A stretch of 64,000 nucleotides of DNA from Streptomyces sp. R302 (lineage in GTDB: Bacteria > Actinomycetota > Actinomycetes > Streptomycetales > Streptomycetaceae), in assembly GCF_012927245.1 (NCBI RefSeq), contig NZ_JABBGE010000003.1, positions 372,001 through 436,000 on the forward strand. The letters run 5' to 3'. Shown one piece after another: positions 1 to 10,736 of the stretch. The position numbers and the translations under genes are program-made. The notes under the pieces were generated by a model. That model saw only the letters and a list, made by a program, of their open reading frames with translations. It was not told the DNA's origin and searched no databases. Position 1 is the stretch's first letter; every line of letters begins with the position of its first letter.

Positions 1-2
1 AC

Positions 3-572
3 CTCGACGAGGTGCGTGCCGTCGTCTCCGCCATCCGGCTGCCCGAGTCCTGGGAGGACATCGACGAGGAGCACCCGAACCTCGACAAGTACATCTCCGT
101 CGAGTGGAAGCTCGCCGCCGACGCGAAGTGGAACAAGCTCACCTCCCAGGACGTGGCCCTTGAGCTGGGCCCGATCGCCGAGGGCGCCGCGGCCGACATC
201 GCGCTGCGCGTGACGGTGGACGCGGCGGCCCCGGCGGGCGAGGGCGTCGTCTCCGCCAACACCGAGTACGCCAACGACGACGAGTCCTGCGGCGTCAGCC
301 GGCAGATCGCGAAGGCCGACTTCGACCTCGTCGAGCCCACGAAGACCCCGACGACGGCTCCGACCGCGACCCCGTCGCCGTCCGCGTCGACCGCCGCCCC
401 GGCCCCCGCGCCGACGTCGAACACGCCGGTGCAGCAGGGCGGCACCCGTGGCCAGCTCGCCGCGACCGGTTCGAACGACACGCTGCCGCAGCTGGGTGCC
501 GCCGCCGGTGCGGCCCTCGTGCTCGGCGCGGGCGCCGTGTTCGTCGCGCGCCGCCGCAAGGCCGACGCCTAG
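3..572 (+). CDS. Cell-wall anchored protein with LAxTG sortase signal (5' end outside window)
   Basis: The frame is open at the left edge, so only the C-terminal 190 or so residues are seen. An unrecognised, probably beta-rich extracellular region is followed by a long Thr/Pro/Ala/Ser linker, then LAATG, a hydrophobic helix and the basic tail RRRKADA. That tripartite end is the classic sorting signal; LAxTG is the form favoured by Streptomyces class E sortases, so the product should be covalently linked to peptidoglycan. The ligand or role of the ectodomain cannot be told from this fragment. A strong hairpin lies just after the stop. Confidence 0.85.
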   Translation, partial: LDEVRAVVSAIRLPESWEDIDEEHPNLDKYISVEWKLAADAKWNKLTSQDVALELGPIAEGAAADIALRVTVDAAAPAGEGVVSANTEYANDDESCGVSRQIAKADFDLVEPTKTPTTAPTATPSPSASTAAPAPAPTSNTPVQQGGTRGQLAATGSNDTLPQLGAAAGAALVLGAGAVFVARRRKADA

Positions 573-583
573 AGTTCCGCCGC

Positions 584-634
584 GATCCCCCGTACGGCCC
601 CGGGTTCAGCCCGCCGTGCGGGGGATCCGTTTTT
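584..634. terminator. Bidirectional terminator between convergent genes
   Basis: GATCCCCCGTACGG (584-597) pairs with CCGTGCGGGGGATC (614-627) with one wobble, followed by a T-rich run CGTTTTT on the plus strand. It sits between the sortase substrate and the convergent CocE gene and includes the latter's stop codon. Confidence 0.7.
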
Positions 635-2645
635 CCCAGGTGCGGTGGAAGACGACTTCGCCGCCCTCCTTGCAGACGACCTCGTCGGAGGTGTGGAAGG
701 CGTCGGCGTCGCAGGTGATCTCGGAGCGGGTGTCGACGGTGACGTCCCAGGCGAGTTCCGGGCGGTGGAGCCGGATGTGCCATGCGGAGCGGGTGCGGGC
801 GGAGAGCGGGTCGTCCTCGGCGATCGTGTACGTCTCGACGGCGTCCTCGGTGTACTCCAGGCCGTCGGGGTACACGCGCGTGCCGCCGTACTTCGGGTCG
901 ACCTGGAGGGTCCAGGAGCCCTTGGCGACGTCGCGGAGGACGAGGCGCTCGGGGCGGGTCTCCTCGGGGGTCTCCAGGGGCTTCGGGGACGACACGCCGA
1001 GCGGCGCGGACTGTTCGGGTGCCTCGAAGGCGATCGTGTCGTCCGTGTGGGCGCGGACCGGAAGGGTGAGGGAGGAGCCGGCGGGGTCGAGGGTGAAGCC
1101 GGCGGCGTCGGGCTGGGGCCAGAGCCACGGCCAGTACGCGGAGGAGACGGCGAGGCGGACGCGGTGGCCGGGCGGGAAGGTGTGCCCGATGCCGTTCAGT
1201 TCGAGGTCGTAGCTCTCCCATTCGCCGATCTGCGCGTCGACGGCCCGGTCGCGGCCGTAGCGGGCGGAGAGGTTCAGGGCGCCCCGGGTGACGAGGGTGG
1301 AGGAGCCGTCGGGGGCGATGTCGCAGAGCCGGGCGGCGATCTGGCCGGTCGGCGCGGGCGTCATGAGGTGGAGGCTGACGCGGGGGCGGCCGAGGATCTC
1401 GATCGGCTCGCCGTCGGGCGGGACGGGGAAGTCGAAGCAGGCCGAGTGGGCGTCCTCGTCGCGCTGGTCGGGCGGCAGGTCGGCGTCGTTCCCGAAGGGG
1501 AAGAAGCGGCCGGCGTCGATGCCGGTCTGCTGCGGGGAGTCGACGACGACGGGCTCGCCGCCGAAGGCGTACGTGACGGGGGTGACGTGCGGGGACGGCC
1601 AGGACGGGTCCGCGACCCAGCGGCCGGGCAGCTCCTCGTACACGGTGGCCGGCGGGTGCGATTCGCTGATCCAGGAGCGGAGCAGCGGCTCGGCCATGAC
1701 GTCGCCCGCGCCGGAGGCGCTGTCGGACGCCGTGGCGCCCTTGAGGTGGTGGTCCCACCAGCGGAGGGTCTCCTGGAGGAAGCCGATGGCGGGTCCCGGC
1801 GGCAGGCCGCGGTCGGGGTACTGGTGGGACCAGGGGCCGATGATGCCGCGGACCCGGTCCTGGGGGAGGTGTTCGACGAGGCGGAGGACGGTGTCGCGGT
1901 ACGGGTCGTGCCAGCCGCCGACGGCGAGGACGGCGCAGCGGATCGCGGTGTAGTCCTCGCAGACGCTGCCGTGCTTCCAGTAGTCGTCGCGGGTCTGGTG
2001 GGAGAGCCAGGTGTGGACGAAGGGTTCGACGGCCTCCAGGCGGCGCGCCCACAGGTCCCGCCACTCGTCACCCGGGCCCGCGTACCGCGGGTCGGGCGGG
2101 CGGCAGACGAAGGCGAGCATGGTGGCGGCCCAGGCGTGCATGTCGACGCCGAGGACGGAGCCGCCCATGTAGTGGACGTCGTTGTCGTAGCGGTCGTCGG
2201 TGGAGCAGACGGTGACGACCGCCTTGAGGGGTTCGGGGGCGAGGGCGGCGATCTGGAGGCTGTTGAAGCCGCCCCAGGAGATGCCGAACATGCCGACCTT
2301 GCCGGTGCACCACTCCTGCTCGGCGAGCCAGTTCACGACGGCGACGCCGTCGGCGAGCTCGGTGGCGTCGTACTCGTCGCCGGGCAGGCCCTCGCTGTTG
2401 CCGTGGCCGCGGACGTCGACGCGTACCGAGGCGTAGCCGTGGCCCGCGTACCAGGGGTGGCGCTGCCAGTCGCGGGGCGCGGTCCAGTCGGTGAGCCGGT
2501 AGGGGAGGTACTCCAGGAGGGCGGGGACCGGCTCGTCGGTGATCGGCCGCCACACGCGCGCGTACAGCCTGGTTCCGTCCGGCATGGGGATGCGGAGGTC
2601 CTCGTGCCGGGTCTCGTACGGGAAGTCGGTGCGGATCTTCGTCAT
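606..2645 (-). CDS. CocE/NonD family alpha/beta hydrolase (X-Pro dipeptidyl-peptidase S15 type)
   Basis: A 679-residue cytoplasmic hydrolase. The N-terminal alpha/beta-hydrolase domain has the nucleophile elbow GISWGG (Ser about residue 123), preceded by the family signature DVRGHGNSEG; the catalytic Asp is probably in GGWHDPYRD and the His in GPWSHQYP. The C-terminal third is the galactose-binding-like jelly-roll (PepX_C) that defines this family. Members include cocaine esterase and glutaryl-7-ACA acylase, so an ester or amide acyl hydrolase activity is expected but the substrate is unknown. The ATG start is preceded by GAGGTGACC. It is monocistronic and transcribed away from the polyprenyl synthase gene. 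Confidence 0.85.
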   Translation of the reverse strand: MTKIRTDFPYETRHEDLRIPMPDGTRLYARVWRPITDEPVPALLEYLPYRLTDWTAPRDWQRHPWYAGHGYASVRVDVRGHGNSEGLPGDEYDATELADGVAVVNWLAEQEWCTGKVGMFGISWGGFNSLQIAALAPEPLKAVVTVCSTDDRYDNDVHYMGGSVLGVDMHAWAATMLAFVCRPPDPRYAGPGDEWRDLWARRLEAVEPFVHTWLSHQTRDDYWKHGSVCEDYTAIRCAVLAVGGWHDPYRDTVLRLVEHLPQDRVRGIIGPWSHQYPDRGLPPGPAIGFLQETLRWWDHHLKGATASDSASGAGDVMAEPLLRSWISESHPPATVYEELPGRWVADPSWPSPHVTPVTYAFGGEPVVVDSPQQTGIDAGRFFPFGNDADLPPDQRDEDAHSACFDFPVPPDGEPIEILGRPRVSLHLMTPAPTGQIAARLCDIAPDGSSTLVTRGALNLSARYGRDRAVDAQIGEWESYDLELNGIGHTFPPGHRVRLAVSSAYWPWLWPQPDAAGFTLDPAGSSLTLPVRAHTDDTIAFEAPEQSAPLGVSSPKPLETPEETRPERLVLRDVAKGSWTLQVDPKYGGTRVYPDGLEYTEDAVETYTIAEDDPLSARTRSAWHIRLHRPELAWDVTVDTRSEITCDADAFHTSDEVVCKEGGEVVFHRTWEKRIPRTAG

Positions 2646-3001
2646 CGGTCGGTCACCTCAGGGGACGGGGTGCGTCGTGCGGCGCGGCCGGGCCGAGGGG
2701 CGTGCCGCGGCCGCCGTCCGACACGCTCGCGGCGACGTGCGGGCGCGGTCGTCCTCGGAGGGGCCGCTCCCCGTTCGTGTCGGTGCCGGTCGTCGTTCGG
2801 GACAAAACGCCTACTCCTGATCGTATGAGCTGATCCCGAACATACCGGGGGTGACGGGAAGGCGCCCACGGTGATCGAAACGTGACCGGATACGCTGGCT
2901 TGAGTGAATGGACCGACACATCGACAATCCGAGTCGACGGCGTACGGTCCGGAGCGTCAAGGACTAGCGTCAGCAGGCGTCAGCAGACAGGAGACCCCCT
3001 C
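2646..3001. promoter_or_regulatory. Divergent intergenic region, no gene seen
   Basis: This 356-bp gap separates the divergent hydrolase and polyprenyl synthase genes and must hold both promoters. I see no convincing -35/-10 pair, hairpin or small coding frame in it. The end carries the Shine-Dalgarno CAGGAGAC used by the synthase. Confidence 0.4.
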
Positions 3002-4012
3002 GTGACCGTCGTCGGGCCGTTCGGTCTTAGCGTGCGGGACCAGGCTCTTGAGGCCGATGTCCAGACCGGGTTGGCGGCCGTCGAGGCCGGCCTCCTCGAC
3101 GCCACCAAGAGCGATGTCCCCTTCATCACCGAGGCCGCCCAGCACCTGGTGCTCGCCGGCGGCAAGCGGTTCCGGCCGCTGCTCGTGATGCTCGCCGCCC
3201 AGTTCGGCGACCCCTACTCGCCCGGTGTGGTGCCCGCGGCCGTCGTCGTGGAGCTCACCCATCTGGCGACGCTCTACCACGACGACGTCATGGACGAGGC
3301 GGCCGTGCGCCGGGGCGTGCCCAGCGCCAACAGCCGCTGGGGCAACTCGCTCGCCGTCCTCACGGGTGACTTCCTCTTCGCCCGCGCCTCGCACACCCTT
3401 GCGGACCTCGGGCCGGAGGCCGTACGGATCCAGGCAGAGGCGTTCGAGCGGCTCGTCACCGGCCAGATCCTGGAGACCGCGGGCCCCGTCGACGGCCGCG
3501 ACCCCGTCGACCACTACCTCGACGTCCTCGGCGGCAAGACCGGCTCCCTCGTCGCCGTCTCCTGCCGCTTCGGCGCGATGATGTCCGGCGCCGACGAGTC
3601 GGTCGTCGACATCCTCACCCAGTACGGCGAGCGGCTCGGCGTCGCCTTCCAGCTCGCCGACGACGTCCTCGACATCGCCTCCGAGGGCCACGAGTCCGGC
3701 AAGACCCCCGGCACCGACCTCCGCGAGGGCGTCCCCACCCTCCCCGTCCTCCGCCTGCGGGCCGCCGCGGCCGCCCACGGCCGCCCCGAGGACCTGGAGC
3801 TCGTCGCCCTGATCGACGGCGACCTCACCGACGACGACCGGCACGCCGAGGCGCTCCGCCGGCTCCGCCTCCACCCCGCCCTGGAGCAGGCCCGCCGCGA
3901 CACCGTGCGGTTCGCGGAGGAGGCCAGGTCCATGCTGGCGCCGCTGCCCGAGGGCTACGCGAAGTCGGCGCTGATGGAGCTGTGCGACGCGGTGGTCCAC
4001 CGGGCGGGCTGA
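3002..4012 (+). CDS. Polyprenyl (trans-isoprenyl) diphosphate synthase
   Basis: The 336-residue product matches long-chain trans-prenyltransferases that extend an allylic diphosphate with isopentenyl diphosphate. Both Asp-rich Mg-binding motifs are present: YHDDVMDEA (first, about residue 90) and LADDVLD (second), along with GGKRFRPLL and GGKTGSL. The residues before the first DDxxD carry no bulky chain-length block that I can identify with confidence, so octa- or nonaprenyl product is inferred. In Streptomyces such an enzyme would supply the menaquinone side chain, fitting the nuo operon further along. GTG at 3002 is chosen because CAGGAG lies 8 nt upstream; the open frame extends to 2882 without a ribosome site. 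Confidence 0.9.
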   Translation: MTVVGPFGLSVRDQALEADVQTGLAAVEAGLLDATKSDVPFITEAAQHLVLAGGKRFRPLLVMLAAQFGDPYSPGVVPAAVVVELTHLATLYHDDVMDEAAVRRGVPSANSRWGNSLAVLTGDFLFARASHTLADLGPEAVRIQAEAFERLVTGQILETAGPVDGRDPVDHYLDVLGGKTGSLVAVSCRFGAMMSGADESVVDILTQYGERLGVAFQLADDVLDIASEGHESGKTPGTDLREGVPTLPVLRLRAAAAAHGRPEDLELVALIDGDLTDDDRHAEALRRLRLHPALEQARRDTVRFAEEARSMLAPLPEGYAKSALMELCDAVVHRAG

Positions 4013-4168
4013 CGCGGCCCGATCCTCCCCCCGGTGCGCGCCCTAGGGGGATGTCATCCCGGAGGGGTACGTGAGGTTGATCCCCCGGGCTGACGCTTTC
4101 CGACGCCCGTCTTGGTGAGATGGAGACATCGAGAAGCAGTCCGCCAGGGCACGGAGGGATCACAGACC

Positions 4169-5392
4169 ATGGCAGCACAGCGCAAGGCAAGCAGGTACGT
4201 CGTCCCGGTCGCGGTGGCCGGAATCGCCGCCGCGACCATCGGACTCGTCCCGGCGCTCGCCGCGTCCGGTGACCCGGACCTGCCGGAGATCACCGCCGAG
4301 CAGCTCATCGAGAAGATCGCCGCCTCGGACACCCAGACCCTGTCCGGCACGTTCAAGATCTCCACGGACCTGGGCCTGCCGGCCTTCGACGGCCTGCTGA
4401 GCGGGATCGCGGACGGCGCCGCCGGCGAAGACGCCTCCGCCGACCCGTCCGCGCAGCTCACCAAGCTCGTCTCCGGTACGCACACCCTGAAGGTCGCCGC
4501 CGACGGCCCCGAGCGCCAGAAGCTGACGCTGCTCGACGGCAAGGAGCAGTACAGCCTGATCCACGACGGCGACGAGGTGTGGGCGTACGACTCCCGCTCG
4601 AACACGGTCTTCCACGAGAAGGGTGCCGGCGAGAGCGCTTCCGCCCCCGGGAAGGAGCTCCCGGCCTCCCCGAAGGAGCTCGCCGACGAGGTCCTGAAGG
4701 CCGCCGGGGACACCACCTCGATCACGGTCGGCGGCACGGCGAACGTCGCGGGCCGCGACGCGTACCGGCTCGTCGTCGAGCCGAAGCAGCAGGGCTCGAC
4801 GGTCGACTCGATCACCATCGCGGTGGACGCGGCCACCGGCACCCCGCTGAAGTTCACCCTCGACTCCACGAGCGGCGGCAAGCCGGTCGTCGACGCGGGC
4901 TTCACGAAGGTCGACTTCGGCAAGCCGGCGGCCTCGGAGTTCGACTTCACCGTCCCGAAGGGCGCGAAGGTCACCGAGGGCGACGAGATGGAGAAGGAGT
5001 TCGGCAAGGAGTTCGGCAAGGACCGGGGCGGGGACCACGGCGGGGACCACGGCAAGGCCCCGGAGGACCTGGAGAAGGCCTTCGGCGACCTCGGCCTCGG
5101 CGGCCTGGGCGGTCTCGACGGCGCCGACGCGAACGGCCCCGAGATCATCGGCGAGGGCTGGACCACGATCGCCGCCTTCGACTCCGGCGCGCCCGCGCCG
5201 AAGACGGAGGAGGCGCCCAAGGAGTTCCAGGGCTTCCTGGACTCGCTGGGCGACAAGGTGAGCGGGAAGTTCGGCTCCGGCACGGTCTTCAAGACGAAGA
5301 TCGTCAACGCGCTGATGACGGACGACGGCAAGGTCTACGTCGGCGCGGTGACGCCGCAGGCGCTGGTGGACGCGGCCGACGCCGCGAAGTAG
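4169..5392 (+). CDS. Secreted LolA-like/DUF2092-type lipoprotein-carrier fold protein
   Basis: A 407-residue exported protein. Residues 1-33 form a signal peptide (basic start, hydrophobic VVPVAVAGIAAATIG core, ALAASG cleavage region). The body, from ITAEQLIEKIAAS onward, has the pattern of actinobacterial LolA/LppX-like carriers: repeated beta strands such as GTHTLKVAADG, RQKLTLLDG and EVWAYDSRSNTVFHEK. A Gly/Asp/His-rich insert, GGDHGGDHG, lies about residue 290. Such proteins bind hydrophobic molecules outside the membrane or act near cell-envelope stress systems, and the actual ligand is unknown. The ATG at 4169 follows GGAGGG; an upstream in-frame start at 4112 has no ribosome site. Confidence 0.75.
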   Translation: MAAQRKASRYVVPVAVAGIAAATIGLVPALAASGDPDLPEITAEQLIEKIAASDTQTLSGTFKISTDLGLPAFDGLLSGIADGAAGEDASADPSAQLTKLVSGTHTLKVAADGPERQKLTLLDGKEQYSLIHDGDEVWAYDSRSNTVFHEKGAGESASAPGKELPASPKELADEVLKAAGDTTSITVGGTANVAGRDAYRLVVEPKQQGSTVDSITIAVDAATGTPLKFTLDSTSGGKPVVDAGFTKVDFGKPAASEFDFTVPKGAKVTEGDEMEKEFGKEFGKDRGGDHGGDHGKAPEDLEKAFGDLGLGGLGGLDGADANGPEIIGEGWTTIAAFDSGAPAPKTEEAPKEFQGFLDSLGDKVSGKFGSGTVFKTKIVNALMTDDGKVYVGAVTPQALVDAADAAK

Positions 5393-5416
5393 CACGGACG
5401 GTAAGGAAGTTGGTCC

Positions 5417-5454
5417 CCCGGGTGGGTCGGGAGTGCGTCACCGGCCCACCCGGG
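5417..5454. terminator. Rho-independent-type hairpin after the LolA-like gene
   Basis: CCCGGGTGGGTCGG (5417-5430) and CCGGCCCACCCGGG (5441-5454) form a 14-bp stem with one wobble and a 10-nt loop, followed by TGGCTCTGTTTCG. It separates the plus-strand gene from the convergent aminopeptidase. Confidence 0.7.
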
Positions 5455-5491
5455 TGGCTCTGTTTCGCTCCGTCGTCTTTCGCTACGTCGG

Positions 5492-7210
<1,719 letters not shown>

Positions 7211-7240
7211 GGTGAGACCGGCCCGGTGGCCGGTCTCACC
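7211..7240. terminator. Perfect hairpin downstream of the methyltransferase gene
   Basis: GGTGAGACCGG (7211-7221) and CCGGTCTCACC (7230-7240) form an 11-bp perfect stem with an 8-nt loop, 37 nt beyond the stop of the minus-strand methyltransferase gene. Confidence 0.7.
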
Positions 7241-7277
7241 TGGTGTCGTCGCCGGGGACCAACTCGGCGGGTTCGTC

Positions 7278-7979
7278 TCAGGAGACGCTGTCGGCTGCCC
7301 GCGTCTCCAGATCTCCGACCGACTTCCCCGGCTTGCGGGCCACGAGGTATGCCTGCCGGCCTTGCCGGGGCTCCTCCTGCTCGTCGGGCTCGCGGATCAG
7401 CCGGGCGTCCACCACAAGCCCGGTCTGGCTCAGCAGCTCGGCGACGCGGTCGGGAGACACCCAGTAGACGTCGAGGGAGAGCGCGTGCCCGTATGCCTGC
7501 TCCAGGTGCCGGAGCCTGTCACCGGCCTTGAAGGCAATCAGCAGATGGCCACCCGGAGCCAGCACGCGGTGGAACTCTGCGAACACGACCGGCAGCAGCT
7601 CCGGAGGGGTGTGGACGATCGAGTACCAGGCGATGATGCCGCCAAGACTGCCGTCCGCCAGGTCCAGGTCGGTCATCGACCCTTCGTCGAATTGCAGGTC
7701 CGGATGCCTGCGACGGGCAACCGCAACCGTCTCGGGCGACAGGTCGATGCCGAACGCGGTCACCCCGAGGGACTGAAGGTGTGCCGTCACGTGGCCGGGC
7801 CCGCAGCCGAGATCAGCGACGGGCCCGGCGTCGAGGGCCCGCGTGAGTTCGGCGAACGTGCCTATCATCGCGCGCCCGTACAGGTCGTCCTCGAACGCGG
7901 GGGGCACGAGCCTGGCGTAGTCGACGGCGACGGTGTCGTAGGCCACCCGAGTGGCGTGCAGGTAGGTCGGCTCGGTCAT
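7278..7979 (-). CDS. Class I SAM-dependent methyltransferase
   Basis: A 233-residue protein with the Rossmann methyltransferase motifs in order: VADLGCGPGHVTAHL (motif I, SAM binding), FGIDLSPETVAVAR (motif II), DGSLGGIIAWYSIVH (motif III region) and RVLAPGGHLLIAF. It looks like the type-11 or type-25 small-molecule methyltransferases, and the substrate is unknown. The ATG at 7979 gives a normal family length. The same frame continues upstream into a cysteine-rich stretch described separately. No operon partner is evident. Confidence 0.85.
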   Translation of the reverse strand: MTEPTYLHATRVAYDTVAVDYARLVPPAFEDDLYGRAMIGTFAELTRALDAGPVADLGCGPGHVTAHLQSLGVTAFGIDLSPETVAVARRRHPDLQFDEGSMTDLDLADGSLGGIIAWYSIVHTPPELLPVVFAEFHRVLAPGGHLLIAFKAGDRLRHLEQAYGHALSLDVYWVSPDRVAELLSQTGLVVDARLIREPDEQEEPRQGRQAYLVARKPGKSVGDLETRAADSVS

Positions 7980-8009
7980 GGCTGAGGACAGTAGCCCGCC
8001 TGTTGTCGT

Positions 8010-8231
8010 CGCTCGGTCGTCCTCGACGGCTGAGCGTCGGCGGAAGGCGGCTCGGCGACAGCGCCCCGAGCGGCAGCGAGCGTCATGACGCCGATCGGTG
8101 CCGGCCGTCCAGCCGACCCCGCAGACTGGGCACTCCCTCTTCTCCACGCGGGAGGACGCATCACGCAGTGCGCGTTGGTGCTGCTGTCGCCTCCAGTTGC
8201 GTGATCTGCATGCGGTCGAGCAGAACCGCAT
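8010..8231 (-). pseudogene. Possible relic of a cysteine-rich zinc-finger protein
   Basis: In the frame directly upstream of the methyltransferase start, the translation carries RFCSTACRSRNWRR, then CPVCGVGW and HDARCRSGRCRRAAFRRR. Two C-x2/3-C units followed by a basic C-x3-C helix resemble the small treble-clef fingers (DARYCSxxCRQ) common in actinobacterial proteins. There is no clear start or ribosome site, the usual Tyr-Cys of the second finger is Arg-Cys, and the frame runs straight into the methyltransferase. I read it as a decayed gene end, but an N-terminal extension of the methyltransferase is possible. Confidence 0.35.
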
Positions 8232-8671
8232 CCTCGGATTGGCATTTCGTCAACCGGGTGCCGCGGCTGGCGCAATGACCCAGCTCGTCGGATTCGGAAG
8301 CGAGGAGGACGTCAAGTCTGCGGGTGAGATCTTCCAGCGCCTCCGGGTTGTGCGTCCGGGGCTCGCACGGCTCCTCAAGGCGACCGGGCCATGGCCGCCC
8401 GCCGGGTCCGCCACGTGCGCGCGCGATGTCGCCGCCGCCGAGCACCTCACCCGGATCATCTGGCGCCGCAGAGACGGATCGAGTACGAGAAGAAGCAGTT
8501 CCGCACCATCCTGGGCAGGCTCACCCGGCCGACCACGGGGACGCTCGACCCGCACCTGGCCCGCTACCCCGACGACGACGGGGCCCGGCCGGCATCCGCC
8601 CAGCTCACCGACTCGTACTGCAGCCGCGGTTTCTCCGCGGGCGGGGGCCCTGTGTTCGTTCGTCGGCGGTG
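8232..8671. other. Gene-poor stretch
   Basis: 440 bp without a gene I can support. A short plus-frame segment near 8475-8625 (RIEYEKKQFRTILGRL and following) looks protein-like but has neither start nor stop in a sensible place and may be another eroded gene. Confidence 0.3.
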
Positions 8672-8950
8672 TCAGCGGGCGTCGGTGGGCGGGTCCTCGC
8701 CTTCCGCCGGTCCGGTCCGGTCGGCGACCTCCGACAGGGACCACGCGAGCGCGAAGATGAGGGCCGCCATGAGGGCATAGGAGAGGGACGCGCCCCAGGC
8801 GCTCATCGTGCTGTCCGAGCTCTTGGTGGGGAACCAGAACTCGGCCGTCGGGCCGTCGGCGACGAACGCCACGAGCGCCGCGACGGCGAGCCCCGAGAGC
8901 CCGAGCGCGGGAACGCTGAGGACCAGCATCAATTTCCATCGTCGCTTCAC
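8672..8950 (-). CDS. Small two-span membrane protein
   Basis: A 92-residue protein of unknown function. A basic start MKRRWK precedes one transmembrane segment (about residues 8-30), a short outside loop FWFPTKSSDSTMS and a second segment (about 50-70), with an acidic C-terminus in the cytoplasm. The GTG start follows AGGGGGG at good spacing, which together with the codon pattern makes this a believable gene. I see no operon partner. Confidence 0.6.
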   Translation of the reverse strand: MKRRWKLMLVLSVPALGLSGLAVAALVAFVADGPTAEFWFPTKSSDSTMSAWGASLSYALMAALIFALAWSLSEVADRTGPAEGEDPPTDAR

Positions 8951-9089
8951 GACACCCCCCTGTAGGTAGGGCTGTATGGTACGGCCGGGCCGGGCCGGGA
9001 CGGGTCGGCCGGACGGTCAGAGGAGATCCCGGTGCCCGAAGCCCATCCCGGTCGCAGAGCTCTGCCTGCACTGACGATGGGTGGACACC

Positions 9090-9656
9090 ATGAGTGACAT
9101 GTGGACCGGCGAAAAGATACGTCTGCGAGGTGTCGAGCCGGAAGACTGGGAGGGGTTCCGCGACCTGGCCAAGCACACCGTCGATGTCCGCAACGCCGAC
9201 CTGGTCGACCCTCCTCGCTCAGAAGAGAGCTTTCGTGCCTGGACTGCCGAGCGTGCTGGGCGCCCACCAGGGGGAGGGTCCTTCCGGCTGGTCATCGAGA
9301 CGCTGACCGATCGCGCCTTCGCAGGCTCCGTGACCATCGGAGAAGCCGACAGCCGTGCAGGACGCTTCAAGACCGGCATCGAGATCACCCGCGATCACCG
9401 CCGCAAGGGCTACGCGGCTGAAGCCACTGAGCTGATCCTCACCTACATGTTCGCCGAGCGGCGATGCAACAAATGTGAGGTGGAAGTCTACGAATTCAAC
9501 GAGGCTTCCCTCGCTCTCTATCACCGTCTGGGCTTCGTTGAAGAGGGGCGGCTACGCCAGCACGAGTTCTTTGCCGGCGCCTACCACGACGTGGTGCTAC
9601 TAGGCATCACCGCCGCCGAGTACTGGGCCACGCACGAACTCCCCTCGGTGCGCTGA
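9090..9656 (+). CDS. GNAT family N-acetyltransferase
   Basis: A 188-residue acetyltransferase of the RimJ/RimL type. IRLRGVEPEDWEGFRDL begins the fold, the acetyl-CoA pyrophosphate loop is DHRRKGYAAEA (R-x-x-G-x-A form), and LALYHRLGFVEEGRLRQHEF is the characteristic C-terminal strand-helix. The acceptor could be a ribosomal protein N-terminus or a small amine and cannot be told. ATG at 9090 follows GGGTGG; a GTG at 9081 is the alternative. AT-richer codons than its neighbours suggest it may have been acquired. Confidence 0.85.
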   Translation: MSDMWTGEKIRLRGVEPEDWEGFRDLAKHTVDVRNADLVDPPRSEESFRAWTAERAGRPPGGGSFRLVIETLTDRAFAGSVTIGEADSRAGRFKTGIEITRDHRRKGYAAEATELILTYMFAERRCNKCEVEVYEFNEASLALYHRLGFVEEGRLRQHEFFAGAYHDVVLLGITAAEYWATHELPSVR

Positions 9657-9769
9657 CCTACACAGAACCCTCATCTCAGCCGCCCCAAGCTCTCGTTCGT
9701 CCTGCCAAAAGATCCACAGCGACGATCTGGGATCTCGGACAGGCACTCACGGAGAACCGGCCCTGCTCA

Positions 9770-10055
9770 CTCCCCCCCCGGTGAACAGGGCCACGGTCGT
9801 GCGGACGGAGTCGTCGGGGTCGCGCGCGAGCAGGGCGAGTACGGGGCGCGGTGCCGGGCGTCCCGCACGCGACGAGTACCGGTGGGGGAGGGGTCGGGGC
9901 CGAGGGGGGTGAGGAGGGGAGATCGGCGGCGGTCTCGGTACGCCGACAGGCGACGGCCTCTGCGACGCTGAGCCGCACCTCGACGTCGGCGTCCCCCGTC
10001 AGCTCCGGCGGCAGCGCGTCCGCCCCGGGTGGCGACCGGCGGACCACCGCCCGCG
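9770..10055 (-). pseudogene. Decayed HEAT-repeat protein
   Basis: Two fragments in different minus frames look like consecutive HEAT/LRV repeats: LTGDADVEVRLSVAEAVACR (about 9921-10050) and VLALLARDPDDSVRTTVALF (about 9779-9845). Both keep the D-x-x-V-R core typical of these repeats, but they are out of frame with each other and no start codon with a ribosome site precedes them. This is the remnant of a longer repeat protein disrupted by frameshifts. Confidence 0.5.
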
Positions 10056-10399
10056 CTGGCCCCTGCCGGACACCGGGGCCCGTCCAGCGGATCCGGCCGG
10101 CGCTCCCGCAGCCGCCGGGACCACCCCGCGGAGACGCACGGCGCTCCCCGCCCCGGGGAAGTACCGCCACCCGGCGACCTGCCGCACCTCACCCCGCGCG
10201 ACCGCTCGACGCAGGCACACCCCCCCCACCCGAGCGCCCCGTCCCCCAACTCCCTGACGAGCCGCACCGGATGGCAGGTGTACGAAAGGTCGCCATGCGG
10301 CGATGGCAGTGCGGCGCCCGGTCCGGACGGCCCGGCGGAACCCTCGCGAGGGTGCGTGGGCGGCGCAACCGGCACGCCGGTGTGTGAGTCGTATCAGGC
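10056..10399. other. Gap without a supported gene
   Basis: 344 bp with very high GC and several overlapping shadow frames. It may contain further eroded upstream parts of the HEAT-repeat relic and, at its right end, the promoter of the small membrane gene. Nothing else is discernible. Confidence 0.3.
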
Positions 10400-10723
10400 A
10401 TGGCCACGATCACCAGCGGGACGTCGCGCGGACCCGACTACGGGACAGCCATCGCCCTGTTCCTGTGCGAACTCCTCGTCCTCCCCGTTCTCTTCGTGCT
10501 CTACGGATCAGGCATGTGGGACGTCGGGATCCACACGGGCCAGCAGCATCCCGACCCGGCCGTGCGGGCGGAAGCCAAGGGGGACTTCATCCGGCTTCTC
10601 GCCCTCGGCGCCGTCGTGATCGCCGGACCGCTCCTGGCCTTCCGGCGCTGGTTCTCCGGCGTGACGCAACTCGTCGTCCTGGGCGGTTCCGCCGTCGCCA
10701 TGTGCTTCGTGGAGACCTACTGA
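10400..10723 (+). CDS. Small membrane protein, three predicted spans
   Basis: A 107-residue protein with hydrophobic segments at about residues 18-38, 68-85 and 88-103 separated by a polar loop containing GIHTGQQHPDPAVRAEAKGD. It is of the DUF6234-like general kind seen in Streptomyces, but I do not recognise a function. It ends 13 bp from the convergent HTH gene. Confidence 0.6.
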   Translation: MATITSGTSRGPDYGTAIALFLCELLVLPVLFVLYGSGMWDVGIHTGQQHPDPAVRAEAKGDFIRLLALGAVVIAGPLLAFRRWFSGVTQLVVLGGSAVAMCFVETY

Positions 10724-10736
10724 CGGACGGGTCTCC

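Noticed and set aside
8391..8780. Plus-strand frame overlapping the small membrane protein gene
   Set aside because: Only a short middle stretch looks protein-like; the rest is Arg/Pro/Ser-rich shadow of the minus strand.
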